From Mycobacteriaceae bacterium (GTDB taxonomy: Bacteria > Actinomycetota > Actinomycetes > Mycobacteriales > Mycobacteriaceae): DNA of 64,000 nucleotides. Positions 12,156-21,178 of the stretch are shown piece after piece. A program made the position numbers and the translations under genes. Under the pieces are notes generated by a model. It had not been told where the DNA came from. It did not search any database and worked only from the letters and a program-made list of their open reading frames with translations. The stretch's first letter is position 1. Every line of letters starts with the position of its first letter. The stretch spans positions 104,095 through 168,094 of the forward strand of contig JAIEPH010000006.1 in assembly GCA_019749805.1 (NCBI GenBank), read 5' to 3'.

Positions 12156-12895
12156 CGGGCGCGTTGACGCGAGGGTCGCTTCGCGGCACGGCGCTACTGG
12201 TCGGCCTCGCCGGTTACGGGTTCTCGATGGCGATGATGGTGCGCTCCGAGCTGGGACTCGACCCCTGGGATGTGTTCCATCAGGGGTTGGCCGTGCACAC
12301 GGGCATGACGATCGGCATCGCGTCGGGGGTGGTCGGCGTCGCCGTGCTGCTGGCGTGGGTACCGCTGCGGAACCGGCCAGGCATCGGCACCATCGCCAAC
12401 GTCATCGTCATAGCGGTCACCGTCGACCTCGGTCTGCTGCTGATGGAGGCGCCGACGTCGACGCCGGCGCGCATCGCGATGATGGTCGGCGCCGTCGTGC
12501 TCAACGCGTTCAGCACGGTGCTCTACGTCGGTGCCGGGCTCGGTCCAGGTCCGCGCGACGGCCTGATGACTGGACTGGTCGTGCGAACTGGCCTGTCGGT
12601 GCGATTGGTCCGTACGTCGATCGAGGCGACCGTGCTGGCGATCGGATGGCTGCTCGGCGGCACGGTCGGCGTCGGCACCGTGCTTTACGCGTTCGCCATC
12701 GGTCCGCTTGTCCAATTCTTCGTGCGTATCGTGCCGAAGCCGGTGCTCGCCGTGAGCGGGTGGGCCAACGTCGCGCAGGCCAGCGAATCGGGCGCGCCAA
12801 CAGTCCGCAGCGGTGCGTCAGCGCGCCGAATTCGCCACACTACGATGGGCAGGTGCCAGTCGCCGAAGGAGATACAGCCGACCCCGACCTGCTGA
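12152..12895 (+). CDS. YczE/YitT-like integral membrane protein
   Basis: A 247-aa protein with about five or six transmembrane segments from residue 10 to about 200 (GTALLVGLAGYGFSMAMMV first) and the short motif DPWDVFHQGL typical of the YczE group. Members are membrane proteins of unsettled function, thought to be transporters. The divergent partner is a MocR regulator, a recurrent pairing. The GTG start at 12152 overlaps the stop of the small upstream reading frame. The last 14 codons overlap the ABC ATPase gene in another frame, and the tail after about residue 205 is low-complexity, so the true 3' end may have drifted. Confidence 0.8.
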   Translation: MTGALTRGSLRGTALLVGLAGYGFSMAMMVRSELGLDPWDVFHQGLAVHTGMTIGIASGVVGVAVLLAWVPLRNRPGIGTIANVIVIAVTVDLGLLLMEAPTSTPARIAMMVGAVVLNAFSTVLYVGAGLGPGPRDGLMTGLVVRTGLSVRLVRTSIEATVLAIGWLLGGTVGVGTVLYAFAIGPLVQFFVRIVPKPVLAVSGWANVAQASESGAPTVRSGASARRIRHTTMGRCQSPKEIQPTPTC

Positions 12896-13695
12896 TCGAC
12901 TTCGCCAAGGTTTCTCTGCGCCGAGGCGGCCGGGTTCTGGTGGGGCCCATCACGTGGTCGGTCGAACTCGACGAACGCTGGGTGGTCATCGGCCCCAACG
13001 GCGCGGGCAAGACGTCACTGCTGCGAATCGCCGCCGCGATGGAGCATCCGTCCTCGGGCACAGCGCTGGTCCTCGGTGAGCGCCTCGGCAGGACCGACAT
13101 GGCAGAGTTGCGGTCCCGCGTCGGGTTGAGCAGTTCCGCGCTTTCGCAGCGGGTGCCCGACGATGAGGTCGTCCGCGACCTGGTCGTGTCGGCCGGATAT
13201 TCGGTGATGGGCCGGTGGCGGGAGCGCTACGACGACATCGACTACGAGCAGGCGATCGACATGCTCGAAAGCGTCGGCGCCGAGCATCTCGCCGAACGCG
13301 CCTACGGCACCCTGTCCGAAGGGGAGCGCAAGCGCGTGCTGATCGCGCGGTCGATGATGACCGATCCCGAACTGCTTCTCCTCGACGAGCCCGCGGCGGG
13401 CCTCGATCTCGGCGGCCGCGAAGACCTTCTCGCGCGGCTCGAGGACCTGGCTCTCGACCCGGATTCGCCCGCACTGGTGCTCGTCACCCACCACGTCGAG
13501 GAGATCCCGCGCGGCTTCTCCCACGGACTGATCCTGTCGGAGGGCAGGGTCGTCGACTCCGGTCTGCTTCCCGACGTACTGACCGCCGAGAACCTGTCGA
13601 CGGCATTCGGCCAGTCGATCGTTCTCGAAAACACCGACGGACGCTACTTCGCGCGTCGGGCAAGAAGCCGCGCGGCGCACAGGAGGCGAGCATGA
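12853..13695 (+). CDS. ABC transporter ATP-binding protein (stand-alone ATPase)
   Basis: 280 aa with Walker A GPNGAGKT at 47-54, signature LSEGE at 154-158, Walker B LLLLDEP at 174-180 and a switch His in VTHHVEEIP. It resembles YlmA/ModF-like single-domain ATPases; no permease is adjacent, so substrate or role is unknown. GTG 12853 aligns with the N-terminus of the M. tuberculosis orthologue Rv3041c. It overlaps the YczE 3' end by 43 bases and hands over to the Nudix gene by an ATGA overlap. In M. tuberculosis it directly follows serB2; here the MocR/YczE module has been inserted between. Confidence 0.92.
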   Translation: MPVAEGDTADPDLLIDFAKVSLRRGGRVLVGPITWSVELDERWVVIGPNGAGKTSLLRIAAAMEHPSSGTALVLGERLGRTDMAELRSRVGLSSSALSQRVPDDEVVRDLVVSAGYSVMGRWRERYDDIDYEQAIDMLESVGAEHLAERAYGTLSEGERKRVLIARSMMTDPELLLLDEPAAGLDLGGREDLLARLEDLALDPDSPALVLVTHHVEEIPRGFSHGLILSEGRVVDSGLLPDVLTAENLSTAFGQSIVLENTDGRYFARRARSRAAHRRRA

Positions 13696-14525
13696 CCGAA
13701 GATCCACTGGTCCCGAGACCGGCCGCGACGGTCATGCTCGTCCGCGATACCGCGGCCGGGATCAAGGTGTTTCTCATGCGGCGGCACTCGGCGATGGACT
13801 TCGTCGCCGGCGTGATGGTGTTTCCCGGCGGCGGCGTCGACGACCGCGATCGCAACGCCGACATCGCCTGGTTCGGCCCTGAACCCGCTTGGTGGGCCGA
13901 ACGATTCGGCGTCGAATCCGACCTCGCCGCGGCGTTGGTGTGCGCGGCGGCGCGCGAAACGTTCGAAGAATCCGGCGTGCTGTTCGCCGGCCCCGCCGGT
14001 GACCCCGACGGCATCGTCGATGACGCGTCGGTCTACGGCGACGCGCGGGAGGCGCTGGCCAACAATTCTCTGTCGTTCGCGGAGTTCCTGCGGCGCGAGA
14101 ACCTGGTGCTGCGTGCGGATCTGCTTAGGCCGTGGGCGAATTGGGTGACCCCGAAGGAGGAGCGCACGCGCCGCTATGACACTTTCTTCTTCGTGGGTGC
14201 GCTCCCGAAGGGGCAGCGGGCCGATGGCGACAACACCGAAACCGATCAGGCGGATTGGATCACCCCGCAACAGGGCCTCGACGATTTCGGCGAAGGTCGG
14301 ACGTTCCTGCTGCCGCCGACGTGGACGCAACTGGATTCGCTCAACGGGCGCACGGTCGCCGAAGTGCTTGCCGTGGAGCGCACGATCGTGCCGGTCGAGC
14401 CGCATCTCGCCGCCGACACGGACACGGGCAACTGGGAGATCGAGTTCTTCAACAGCGACCGGTACAACGCCGCGCGCAACCGCCGCGCGCCCGATGGCTA
14501 CAGCCGAGACACTCCGCTGGCATGA
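13692..14525 (+). CDS. Nudix hydrolase
   Basis: 277 aa. The Nudix helix shows as [11 protein letters not shown] (Arg88, Glu89, Glu92, Glu93, Gly95), with the preceding glycines at GGGVD (46-50). The spacing between these glycines and the helix is longer than in the standard 23-residue box, as in the NUDT19/RppH-unlike CoA-type subgroup, so the substrate may be a CoA or dinucleotide; that is inference. ATG 13692 overlaps the ABC stop as ATGA, with GGAGG a few bases before. It matches Rv3040c. Its own stop overlaps the hydratase start the same way, so the three genes form one operon. Confidence 0.88.
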   Translation: MTEDPLVPRPAATVMLVRDTAAGIKVFLMRRHSAMDFVAGVMVFPGGGVDDRDRNADIAWFGPEPAWWAERFGVESDLAAALVCAAARETFEESGVLFAGPAGDPDGIVDDASVYGDAREALANNSLSFAEFLRRENLVLRADLLRPWANWVTPKEERTRRYDTFFFVGALPKGQRADGDNTETDQADWITPQQGLDDFGEGRTFLLPPTWTQLDSLNGRTVAEVLAVERTIVPVEPHLAADTDTGNWEIEFFNSDRYNAARNRRAPDGYSRDTPLA

Positions 14526-15169
14526 ACGAGTTCGTATCGGTTCACACCAGCGAGGAGCACCCGGGCATCGCGACGCTGCTGCTGTCGCGACCGCCCACCA
14601 ACGCGCTCACCCGCCAGGTGTACCGGGAGCTCGAAGCAGCCGCGCAGGACATCGGCGTCCGCGACGACGTACGCGCCGTCATCCTCTTCGGTGGCCACGA
14701 GATCTTCTCCGCCGGTGACGACGTCCCCGAGCGGTCGCTGCTCAACAGCGCCGAAGCTGCGGAGGCGGCCCGGGTCTGCCATGCCGCGGTGGACGCGCTC
14801 GCCGCGATACCCAGGCCCACCGTCGCCGCGATCACGGGGTATGCACTGGGCGGCGGGCTGAACCTGTCGCTGGCCGCCGACTGGCGCGTCGCCGGCGACA
14901 ACGTCAGGTTTGGGGTCACGGAGATACTGGCTGGGCTAGTGCCCGCAGGTGGCACGTCACGGCTGGCACGCACCGTCGGGCTGTCCAAGGCGAAGGACTT
15001 GGTGTTCAGCGGGCGGTTCGTCGACGCCAAGGAGGCGCTGGCTCTGGGCCTGATCGACGAGATGGTCGCCCCCGACGGCGTGTACGACGCGGCGCTGGCC
15101 TGGGCGCAGAAGTTCGTCGAACACCCAGCTCAGGTACTGGCTGACGCCAAGGCCACCTTCGACCTTTAG
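14522..15169 (+). CDS. Enoyl-CoA hydratase/isomerase family protein, short form (EchA17 position)
   Basis: Crotonase fold, 215 aa, with the oxyanion-hole sequences HEIFSAGDD (about 58-66) and GYALGGGLN (101-109) and the first catalytic Glu in [10 protein letters not shown]. The second catalytic position, in the segment KAKDLVFSG, is Asp instead of the usual Glu. The protein stops about 40 residues before the end of M. tuberculosis EchA17 (Rv3039c, about 254 aa), losing the C-terminal helices that usually close the trimer and active site. Reduced or changed activity is therefore possible. The start is ATG 14522, coupled to the Nudix stop. Confidence 0.85.
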   Translation: MNEFVSVHTSEEHPGIATLLLSRPPTNALTRQVYRELEAAAQDIGVRDDVRAVILFGGHEIFSAGDDVPERSLLNSAEAAEAARVCHAAVDALAAIPRPTVAAITGYALGGGLNLSLAADWRVAGDNVRFGVTEILAGLVPAGGTSRLARTVGLSKAKDLVFSGRFVDAKEALALGLIDEMVAPDGVYDAALAWAQKFVEHPAQVLADAKATFDL

Positions 15170-15172
15170 GCT
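15167..15172 (+). promoter_or_regulatory. -10 element TAGGCT for the following methyltransferase (leaderless)
   Basis: TAGGCT fits the mycobacterial TANNNT pattern and lies 8 bases before ATG 15181. Its first three bases are the stop codon of the shortened hydratase. A transcript starting at or next to the ATG would be leaderless. Confidence 0.45.
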
Positions 15173-15180
15173 GCCCTGTT

Positions 15181-16146
15181 ATGAGCCTTGATCCGACCCC
15201 CAATCCGCACGCCACCGCGGAACAGGTGGAGGCGGCCCGCCACGACTCCAAGCTCGCTCAGGTGCTGTACCACGACTGGGAGGCCGAGTCGTACGACGAC
15301 AAGTGGTCGATCTCCTACGACAAGCGCTGTGTCGACTACGCCCGCGATCTGTTCGACGCGACGGTGCCGGAGGAAGAGCTGCGCAACTTGCCCTACGACC
15401 GTGCGCTCGAGCTCGGCTGCGGTAGCGGTTTTTTCCTCCTCAACCTGATCCAGGCCGGGGTGGCGCGCCGCGGCTCGGTCACCGACCTGTCGCCGGGCAT
15501 GGTGAAGGTAGCCCTGCGCAACGGCGAGAACCTCGGCCTCGAAATCGACGGCCGGGTCGCCGACGCGGAAGGCATTCCGTACGACGATGACACCTTCGAT
15601 CTCGTCGTCGGCCACGCCGTGTTGCATCACATCCCGGATGTCGAGTTGTCGCTGCGTGAGGTCGTGCGGGTGCTCAAGCCCGGCGGCCGGTTCATCTTCG
15701 CGGGCGAGCCGAGCAACGCGGGTGAGAACTACGCGCGGCCGTTGTCGACGTTGACGTGGCGCGCGGTGACGAACCTGACGAAACTGCCGGGGCTGTCGAG
15801 CTGGCGCCGCCCGCAGGAGGAGCTCGACGAGTCCTCACGAGCGGCCGCGTTGGAAGCGATCGTCGACTTGCACACCTTTTCTCCCGGCGACTTGGAGCGC
15901 ATGGCACACAGCGCGGGCGCCGTCGATATATCGACCGCCACAACGGAATTCACCGCTGCGATGCTCGGCTGGCCGTTGCGCACGCTGGAGGCCGCGGTGC
16001 CGCCCGGCCGGCTGGGCTGGGGCTACGCGAAGTTCGCCTTCAACAGCTGGATCGCGTTGAGTTGGGTTGACAACAATGTGTGGCGGCAGGTGGTCCCCAA
16101 GGGCTGGTTCTACAACGTCATGGTCACCGGGGTCAAGCCGTCGTAG
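15181..16146 (+). CDS. Class I SAM-dependent methyltransferase
   Basis: 321 aa. Motif I ALELGCGSGFF at about 78-88, an acidic motif around SVTDLSPGM, and the segment GHAVLHHIPD are those of a small-molecule or lipid methyltransferase of the UbiE/Methyltransf_11 type. It matches Rv3038c by place. The substrate is not apparent; it lies beside, but outside, the MGLP genes. ATG 15181 is probably the 5' end of its own mRNA, given the TAGGCT element 8 bases upstream. No membrane segment is seen. Confidence 0.88.
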   Translation: MSLDPTPNPHATAEQVEAARHDSKLAQVLYHDWEAESYDDKWSISYDKRCVDYARDLFDATVPEEELRNLPYDRALELGCGSGFFLLNLIQAGVARRGSVTDLSPGMVKVALRNGENLGLEIDGRVADAEGIPYDDDTFDLVVGHAVLHHIPDVELSLREVVRVLKPGGRFIFAGEPSNAGENYARPLSTLTWRAVTNLTKLPGLSSWRRPQEELDESSRAAALEAIVDLHTFSPGDLERMAHSAGAVDISTATTEFTAAMLGWPLRTLEAAVPPGRLGWGYAKFAFNSWIALSWVDNNVWRQVVPKGWFYNVMVTGVKPS

Positions 16147-17306
16147 ATTTTCGGCTCGACGACGTCGAGTACCTGTGCAGCGCCGTCGGCAAGCAGGCGC
16201 TGGGCGAAGTCGCTGACCTGCGGCTCACCGATGCCACATTGGTAGCCGATGTCGCCACGGCGCGTAGGCGTTTCGGTGAATGGTCCGCTGTTCTGGTGGA
16301 AACGACGCTCTTGCGGCGGAGGGCCGCGGTGAAGTTCGACGATCCCGGAGACTGGCTGTTCACCGACGAGGCGCTGCAGCAGGCGACGGCGCAGCGCGTC
16401 GCCGCTCACCGGGCCCGACGCTTGTCGGGCGCGGTGGTGCACGACGCGACGTGTTCCGTCGGCACCGAACTTGCCGCGCTGCGAAACTGCGCGAGCGTTC
16501 TCGTCGGCAGCGATCTCGACGCGGTCCGGTTGGCGATGGCGCGGAACAACGTGGCGGGCGTGGATGTGTGCCGGGCCGACGCGCTGCGGCCGATCACCGC
16601 GTCGGCCGTAGTCCTGCTCGACCCGGCGCGCCGCAGCGGCGGACGGCGCCGGTTCGATCCGCGGGATTACACCCCCGGACTCGATGCGCTGCTCGACGTG
16701 TACCGCGGCCGGGATATCGCCGTAAAGTGCGCGCCGGGAATCGATTTCGATGGGATCAAGCAGCTGGGTTTCACCGGTGAGATCGAGGTGACGTCGGTCG
16801 GCGGCGGTGTGCGCGAAGCGTGCCTGTGGTCGATGGGACTGGCGGCGCCCGGCGTGACCCGCCGAGCCAGCATGCTCGACACGGGGGAGGAGATCACCGA
16901 CGCCGACTCCGACGACTGCACAGTCGCGCCGGCCGGTCGATGGATTGTCGATCCCGACGGCGCCGTTGTCCGCGCGGGCCTGGTGCGCCACTACGGCGCC
17001 AGACATGGTTTGTGGCAACTCGACGCCGATATCGCCTACCTGTCCGGTGATCGGTTGCCGACGGGGGTCCGCGGTTTCGAGGTGGTCGAGGAGCTCGGCT
17101 TCAGCGAACGCCGCCTGCGTCAGGCGCTTTCGGGCCGCGACGTGGGCGCAGCCGAAATCCTGGTCCGTGGTGTCGATGTCGATCCCGACGCGCTGCGGCA
17201 GCGGCTCAGACTGCGCGGTGCGCAGGCGGTCTCGGTCGTGATCACCCGCCTCGGCACTGGAGCCGCAAGCAGGGCAACGGCATTCATCTGCCGCCCCTCT
17301 CGATAA
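16080..17306 (+). CDS. THUMP-domain-like class I methyltransferase (Rv3037c-like)
   Basis: About 390-408 aa. The SAM-binding loop is DATCSVGTELAAL (near residue 122) and the catalytic-type loop LLDPARRSGGRRRF (near 181) is the hallmark of this actinobacterial THUMP-like family, related to RNA methyltransferases. Rv3037c has been listed with the MGLP genes as a candidate methyltransferase. The start is unclear: homologous sequence begins around VVDFRLDD (nucleotide 16141), where there is no ATG/GTG/TTG in frame. GTG 16080 is the first possible start, overlapping the upstream gene by 67 bases, so the first 20 residues are doubtful. Confidence 0.82.
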   Translation: MAAGGPQGLVLQRHGHRGQAVVDFRLDDVEYLCSAVGKQALGEVADLRLTDATLVADVATARRRFGEWSAVLVETTLLRRRAAVKFDDPGDWLFTDEALQQATAQRVAAHRARRLSGAVVHDATCSVGTELAALRNCASVLVGSDLDAVRLAMARNNVAGVDVCRADALRPITASAVVLLDPARRSGGRRRFDPRDYTPGLDALLDVYRGRDIAVKCAPGIDFDGIKQLGFTGEIEVTSVGGGVREACLWSMGLAAPGVTRRASMLDTGEEITDADSDDCTVAPAGRWIVDPDGAVVRAGLVRHYGARHGLWQLDADIAYLSGDRLPTGVRGFEVVEELGFSERRLRQALSGRDVGAAEILVRGVDVDPDALRQRLRLRGAQAVSVVITRLGTGAASRATAFICRPSR

Positions 17307-17399
17307 ATTACTGGCGTTCGACCGTTCCCGCAAAGTCCACGTACCCTGACAGTGATGCACCGGCGGTCGAGCCGGAGCCGGCTGCGAGGACGTCCAACG

Positions 17400-18098
17400 A
17401 TGCGCATTCTCAAGGTGGCGGCCGCCGTCACGGCGGCCGGTGTTGTTGCCGGCACCATCGGCACTCCGACAGCGATGGCTCAGTCGGCATGTGCCGAGTT
17501 GGGCGGTACCGTGGGCCCGGACCAAACCTGTCGGGTGCACGCCGAAAACGACACGTACCTCCTCGACTTCACCTTCCCGGCGCAGTATCCGGATCAGCAA
17601 GCGGTGGCCGACTACCTGACGCAGGCGCGCGTCGGCTTCGTCAACGTCTCGGAGATGCCCGGCTCACGCGGCCTGCCTTATGTGCTCGACGTCAAGGGAA
17701 CCGGCTACCGTTCGGGGTTGCCCCTTCTCGGCACTGAGAGCTTGGTGTTCGAGGTGTACCAGAACGTCGGCGGCGCGCGTCCGCAGACTTACTATGAGTC
17801 GCTCAACTGGAACCTCGCCACCAGGGCGCCCATCACGTTCGACTCGCTGTTCAAACCGGGCACCAAACCGCTCGATGTGATCTTCCCCGCGGTGAACGAC
17901 GACCTGTTCAAAACGCGAGGGGTGCTGAACGCGATACCGCAGAGCGTGGGACTCGATCCGGCCAATTACCAGAACTTCGCGCTGACCGATGACAAGGTGC
18001 TTTTCTTCTTCAGCCAGGGCCAGATGCTCGCGGAATCGGCGGGACCGGTCCAGGCATCGGTGCCGCGCGCGGCTCTCGCGCCGATGCTGACGCTCTAG
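17400..18098 (+). CDS. Secreted TB22.2/Mpt64-like protein (DUF3298 family)
   Basis: 232 aa with a signal peptide ending near TAMAQSA (about residue 27), then a mature domain with TYLLDFTFPAQYPD and ITFDSLFKPGT motifs typical of TB22.2 (Rv3036c) and Mpt64. Rv3036c has been described as a cell-wall-associated esterase; the present sequence shows no GxSxG box, so function stays open. ATG 17400 has GAGGA nine bases before it. A TACCCT -10 at 17342-17347 would also allow a leaderless start at 17355 with a more Arg-rich leader. It converges on the symporter gene with seven bases between. Confidence 0.85.
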   Translation: MRILKVAAAVTAAGVVAGTIGTPTAMAQSACAELGGTVGPDQTCRVHAENDTYLLDFTFPAQYPDQQAVADYLTQARVGFVNVSEMPGSRGLPYVLDVKGTGYRSGLPLLGTESLVFEVYQNVGGARPQTYYESLNWNLATRAPITFDSLFKPGTKPLDVIFPAVNDDLFKTRGVLNAIPQSVGLDPANYQNFALTDDKVLFFFSQGQMLAESAGPVQASVPRAALAPMLTL

Positions 18099-18105
18099 GC
18101 TGCGG

Positions 18106-19653
18106 TCACGTTCGCACGGGCTCGCGGTCCTTGCCGGTGACGGGGTCGTAGTTCTCCCAGAAGGTGGCGTTCTTGATGTCGAGCGCCAGCGGGTAGAACA
18201 TCGGGTCGAGGCCCTGCTTCTTCTGCTTCTCGTAGTCCCACAGCGCCTTGTAGGCGGGCTGCTGCAGGATGATGATGCCGATGATGTTCAGCCACGCCAT
18301 CAGGCCGACGCCGATGTCACCCAGCGTCCACGCATCCGATGCGGTCGACACCGCGCCGATGGTCACCGAGACCAGGATCAGTGCCTGCAGCAACATCGTG
18401 GTGTTCGACCCGATCGTGCCCCGAATGTACGGGACGTCGACGGTGTTGGCCTTGCCCAGCAGGAATCGCAGGTTGGTCTCGGCCATGTAGTAGTAGGCGA
18501 TGATCGTGGTGATGCAGAAGAACGCGAGCGAGATCGCGATGAAGCTGGAACCCGCGCCGCTCCACAGCGTGTCGAAGCCGGTCTGCGCGAACGTCGGGCC
18601 GACCTCGGCGTCGGAGGGCAGGATCGAACCGCCTTCGCGAATGACCGCGCCGTCGGCACTCTCGCCCTCGAACACCCGGTAGGCCCCGGTGGACAGGATC
18701 AGGAAGCCGGTGGCCGTGCAGATGAACAGCGTGTCGATGTACACGGCGAATGCCTGCACCAGGCCCTGCTTGGCCGGATGTGACACCTCGGCGGCGGCCG
18801 CGGCGTGCGGACCGGTGCCCTGGCCCGCCTCGTTGGAGTAGATGCCGCGCTTGACGCCCCACATCACCGCGGAGCCGATGATCGCGCCGAACGCCGAGTC
18901 GAGCCCGAACGCGCTGGAGAAGATCAGCGAGATCACGCCGGGGATCTCGCCGGCGTTGAGCAGCACGATTATCAGGGCGAGGACGATGTAGACGACGGCC
19001 ATGAACGGCACCACGACCGACGCGAAGGCCGCGATCCGCTTGACCCCGCCGATGATGACGAACGCCAGCACGATCACGATGCCGACGGCCACCCACCACT
19101 TGGACCAGCCCCAGGCGGAGTTCATCGCCGAGGCCATCGAGTTGGACTGGACGCTGGGCAGCAGCAGGCCCATCGCCAGGATGGTGACCGCGGCGAAGAC
19201 GTAGCCGTACACCTTCATCGCGGGCGCCGCGGCGGTGTTCGCGAAGGCTCGACTGAGGTAGTAGGCGGGACCGCCGCGGTACTCGCCGGTGAGCGGATCG
19301 CGCGTCTTGTAGATCTGGCCCAGCGTGCACTCGACGAACGACGTCGATGCGCCGAGGAAGGCGACTGCCCACATCCAGAACAGTGCGCCGGGGCCGCCGA
19401 ACGCGATGGCGGTGGCCACACCGGCGATGTTGCCCGTCCCGACGCGACCGGCCAGCGACATCGTGAGCGCCTGGAAGCTCGAGATGCCCGAAGGGGACGT
19501 CTCGCCCTTGAACATCAGCCTGATCATCTCCGGCACCTGCCGGACCTGCACGAACCGCGATCGGATGGAGAAGTACACGCCCGCTGCGAGGCACAGATAC
19601 ACCAGCGCGTTGCTCCATATGTAGCCGTTTACCGTGGCAAGGAACTCGGACAA
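18106..19653 (-). CDS. Alanine/glycine:cation symporter (AGCS family)
   Basis: 515 aa with about ten to eleven membrane segments. The family signature is seen in FQALTMSLAGRVGTGNIAGV (about residues 61-80) and KRGIYSNEAGQGTGPHAA (about 269-286), which carry the sodium and amino-acid binding residues. The protein imports alanine or glycine with Na+ or H+. It is not part of the recalled M. tuberculosis order between Rv3036c and Rv3035, so it looks like an insertion in this lineage or a loss in the other. Codon use is like its neighbours. A promoter should lie in the 136 bases upstream. Confidence 0.93.
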   Translation of the reverse strand: MSEFLATVNGYIWSNALVYLCLAAGVYFSIRSRFVQVRQVPEMIRLMFKGETSPSGISSFQALTMSLAGRVGTGNIAGVATAIAFGGPGALFWMWAVAFLGASTSFVECTLGQIYKTRDPLTGEYRGGPAYYLSRAFANTAAAPAMKVYGYVFAAVTILAMGLLLPSVQSNSMASAMNSAWGWSKWWVAVGIVIVLAFVIIGGVKRIAAFASVVVPFMAVVYIVLALIIVLLNAGEIPGVISLIFSSAFGLDSAFGAIIGSAVMWGVKRGIYSNEAGQGTGPHAAAAAEVSHPAKQGLVQAFAVYIDTLFICTATGFLILSTGAYRVFEGESADGAVIREGGSILPSDAEVGPTFAQTGFDTLWSGAGSSFIAISLAFFCITTIIAYYYMAETNLRFLLGKANTVDVPYIRGTIGSNTTMLLQALILVSVTIGAVSTASDAWTLGDIGVGLMAWLNIIGIIILQQPAYKALWDYEKQKKQGLDPMFYPLALDIKNATFWENYDPVTGKDREPVRT

Positions 19654-19789
19654 GGCTGCCTCCCTGGCGGCGTTGGGAACATGCGACGTTTCGGGATGAT
19701 TGCATGCTGGCGGCTGCGGGATGTTACGAAGCGGTCACAGTGCTGTAAGTCCACGTTGGACGGTCGGTTACCGACGACGAACGGTCGCT

Positions 19790-21088
19790 CTAAGCCGGCG
19801 CGAATCCGTACACGCGGCCCTCGCTTGTCGCGGTGATGACGCGGCGGTCATGCCCGATGGAGACCCCGACGGGCCAGCCGCCCGCGTTGGGCAGCGGATA
19901 GCGATTGAGGGTCCGGCCGTCTGCCGAGTCGAACACGAGCAACGCCTGACCGCTTTCTCCGTCCCGTGCGACCGCGTAAGCCGTGTGTGCGCCGGACTGA
20001 CTCGATGTCGTCAGCGGTGCGACGTCGTCGCGGGTCCACACCACCTCGCCTCGGTCACCGGAATCCTTGATGCCCACCAGCTTCGCGCCGGGTCCACCGC
20101 CGGCCACGATCAGCCCGTCGGGTGACACCGACGGCGGCGTCTGCGCCAGATAGTCCAGCGGGACCGACCATTTCGGCTCGCCATTGTCGGTGTTGATCGC
20201 CCACAGGTGTTCGTCGCGTCCGTTGACGTACACGGTCGATCCGTCCGCGGACAGCACCGGGCTGGCGAGCGGACCGCCGCCGACAGCATCGCTGGTCCAC
20301 TCGCGCGTGAGCATCGGGTTCTGTCCCGGGCGGTAGCGCAGCCCGACAAGAACGGGAGCATCGGTGTCCGGCTCCCACAGGCTGAGCACAACGCTTCCGG
20401 TCTGCTCTGCGAAGGCCGGTGCGGCCGCCACCGGGCAGCGCGAACGGGCAGGTCGGCAGTCGGCGAGTCCGCGCTCGGGATCCTTGGGGTCGACACCGGC
20501 GACGAGATCCATGGGAGATCCGTCGACCACACCCCTCTGGGCGTCGAACACGAGCACCTGGCCCAGGTGCGTGACCACCAGCAGGTGGCCCGGAGCCAGG
20601 ATCCGCGGCGTGGTCGGCATCCCGATGACGGGTTGACGCCAGCGGATCCACTGCGTCGGCGGGAACGAAAGCATTGCGCCGGGCTGACCGACGTAGAGGT
20701 TGTCGAAACCATCAAAGAGAGGACCGGCCAGCGGGCCTTCGGTACCCGGCCCCTGCGCCAAGCGGGTGCACCAGCGCTGCCGGGCACGATTGTCGGTCTC
20801 CCACACCATCAGCGAGCAGCCCGCCGGCGTTTGCGCGTTCACGGCCAGGTAGCTGCCGGATCCCAGCGCGACCGAGGCGGCGAGTTCGCCCTTGACCGAG
20901 CGCGTCCACTCCAGCCGTAACCCGTCGGCGCCTGCGGTCGATTCGTAGCTGCTGTTGCGGGCGTCGCCGTACTGGGCGGGCCAGCCCGACGCGGGATGGG
21001 ACTCGACCCAACTGTCGGTGTTCCCGCACCCCGCCAATGCGGCCGTGATCAGCACTGTTGACGCCAGCACGATCGATCGCCGGAACAC
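19790..21088 (-). CDS. Lipoprotein with PQQ-type beta-propeller
   Basis: 432 aa. The signal peptide ends in lipobox LAGC with Cys21. The rest consists of repeated beta-sheet blades with motifs such as VYVNGRDEHLWAINTDNGEP (about 297-316) and LLVFDSADGRTL, as in PQQ-like or BamB-like propellers. There is no quinoprotein catalytic set, so it is probably a binding or scaffolding lipoprotein on the outer face of the membrane. It matches Rv3035 by position. It is divergent from the acyltransferase of the MGLP cluster with 90 bases between. Confidence 0.85.
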   Translation of the reverse strand: MFRRSIVLASTVLITAALAGCGNTDSWVESHPASGWPAQYGDARNSSYESTAGADGLRLEWTRSVKGELAASVALGSGSYLAVNAQTPAGCSLMVWETDNRARQRWCTRLAQGPGTEGPLAGPLFDGFDNLYVGQPGAMLSFPPTQWIRWRQPVIGMPTTPRILAPGHLLVVTHLGQVLVFDAQRGVVDGSPMDLVAGVDPKDPERGLADCRPARSRCPVAAAPAFAEQTGSVVLSLWEPDTDAPVLVGLRYRPGQNPMLTREWTSDAVGGGPLASPVLSADGSTVYVNGRDEHLWAINTDNGEPKWSVPLDYLAQTPPSVSPDGLIVAGGGPGAKLVGIKDSGDRGEVVWTRDDVAPLTTSSQSGAHTAYAVARDGESGQALLVFDSADGRTLNRYPLPNAGGWPVGVSIGHDRRVITATSEGRVYGFAPA

Positions 21089-21164
21089 TGCGCCCTTTCG
21101 GTTTCGTTCAAGAAGGCCTTGGAAGTCCCAGTGAGGGTAACCGTTCGGCGCCGGGCGGCTCGCG

Positions 21165-21170
21165 TAGGCT
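21165..21170 (+). promoter_or_regulatory. -10 element TAGGCT before the MGLP acyltransferase
   Basis: TAGGCT ends 8 bases before ATG 21179, which would place the transcript start at or next to the start codon. No clear -35 is visible, as is common for mycobacterial promoters. Confidence 0.4.
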
Positions 21171-21178
21171 TTCCGGCC

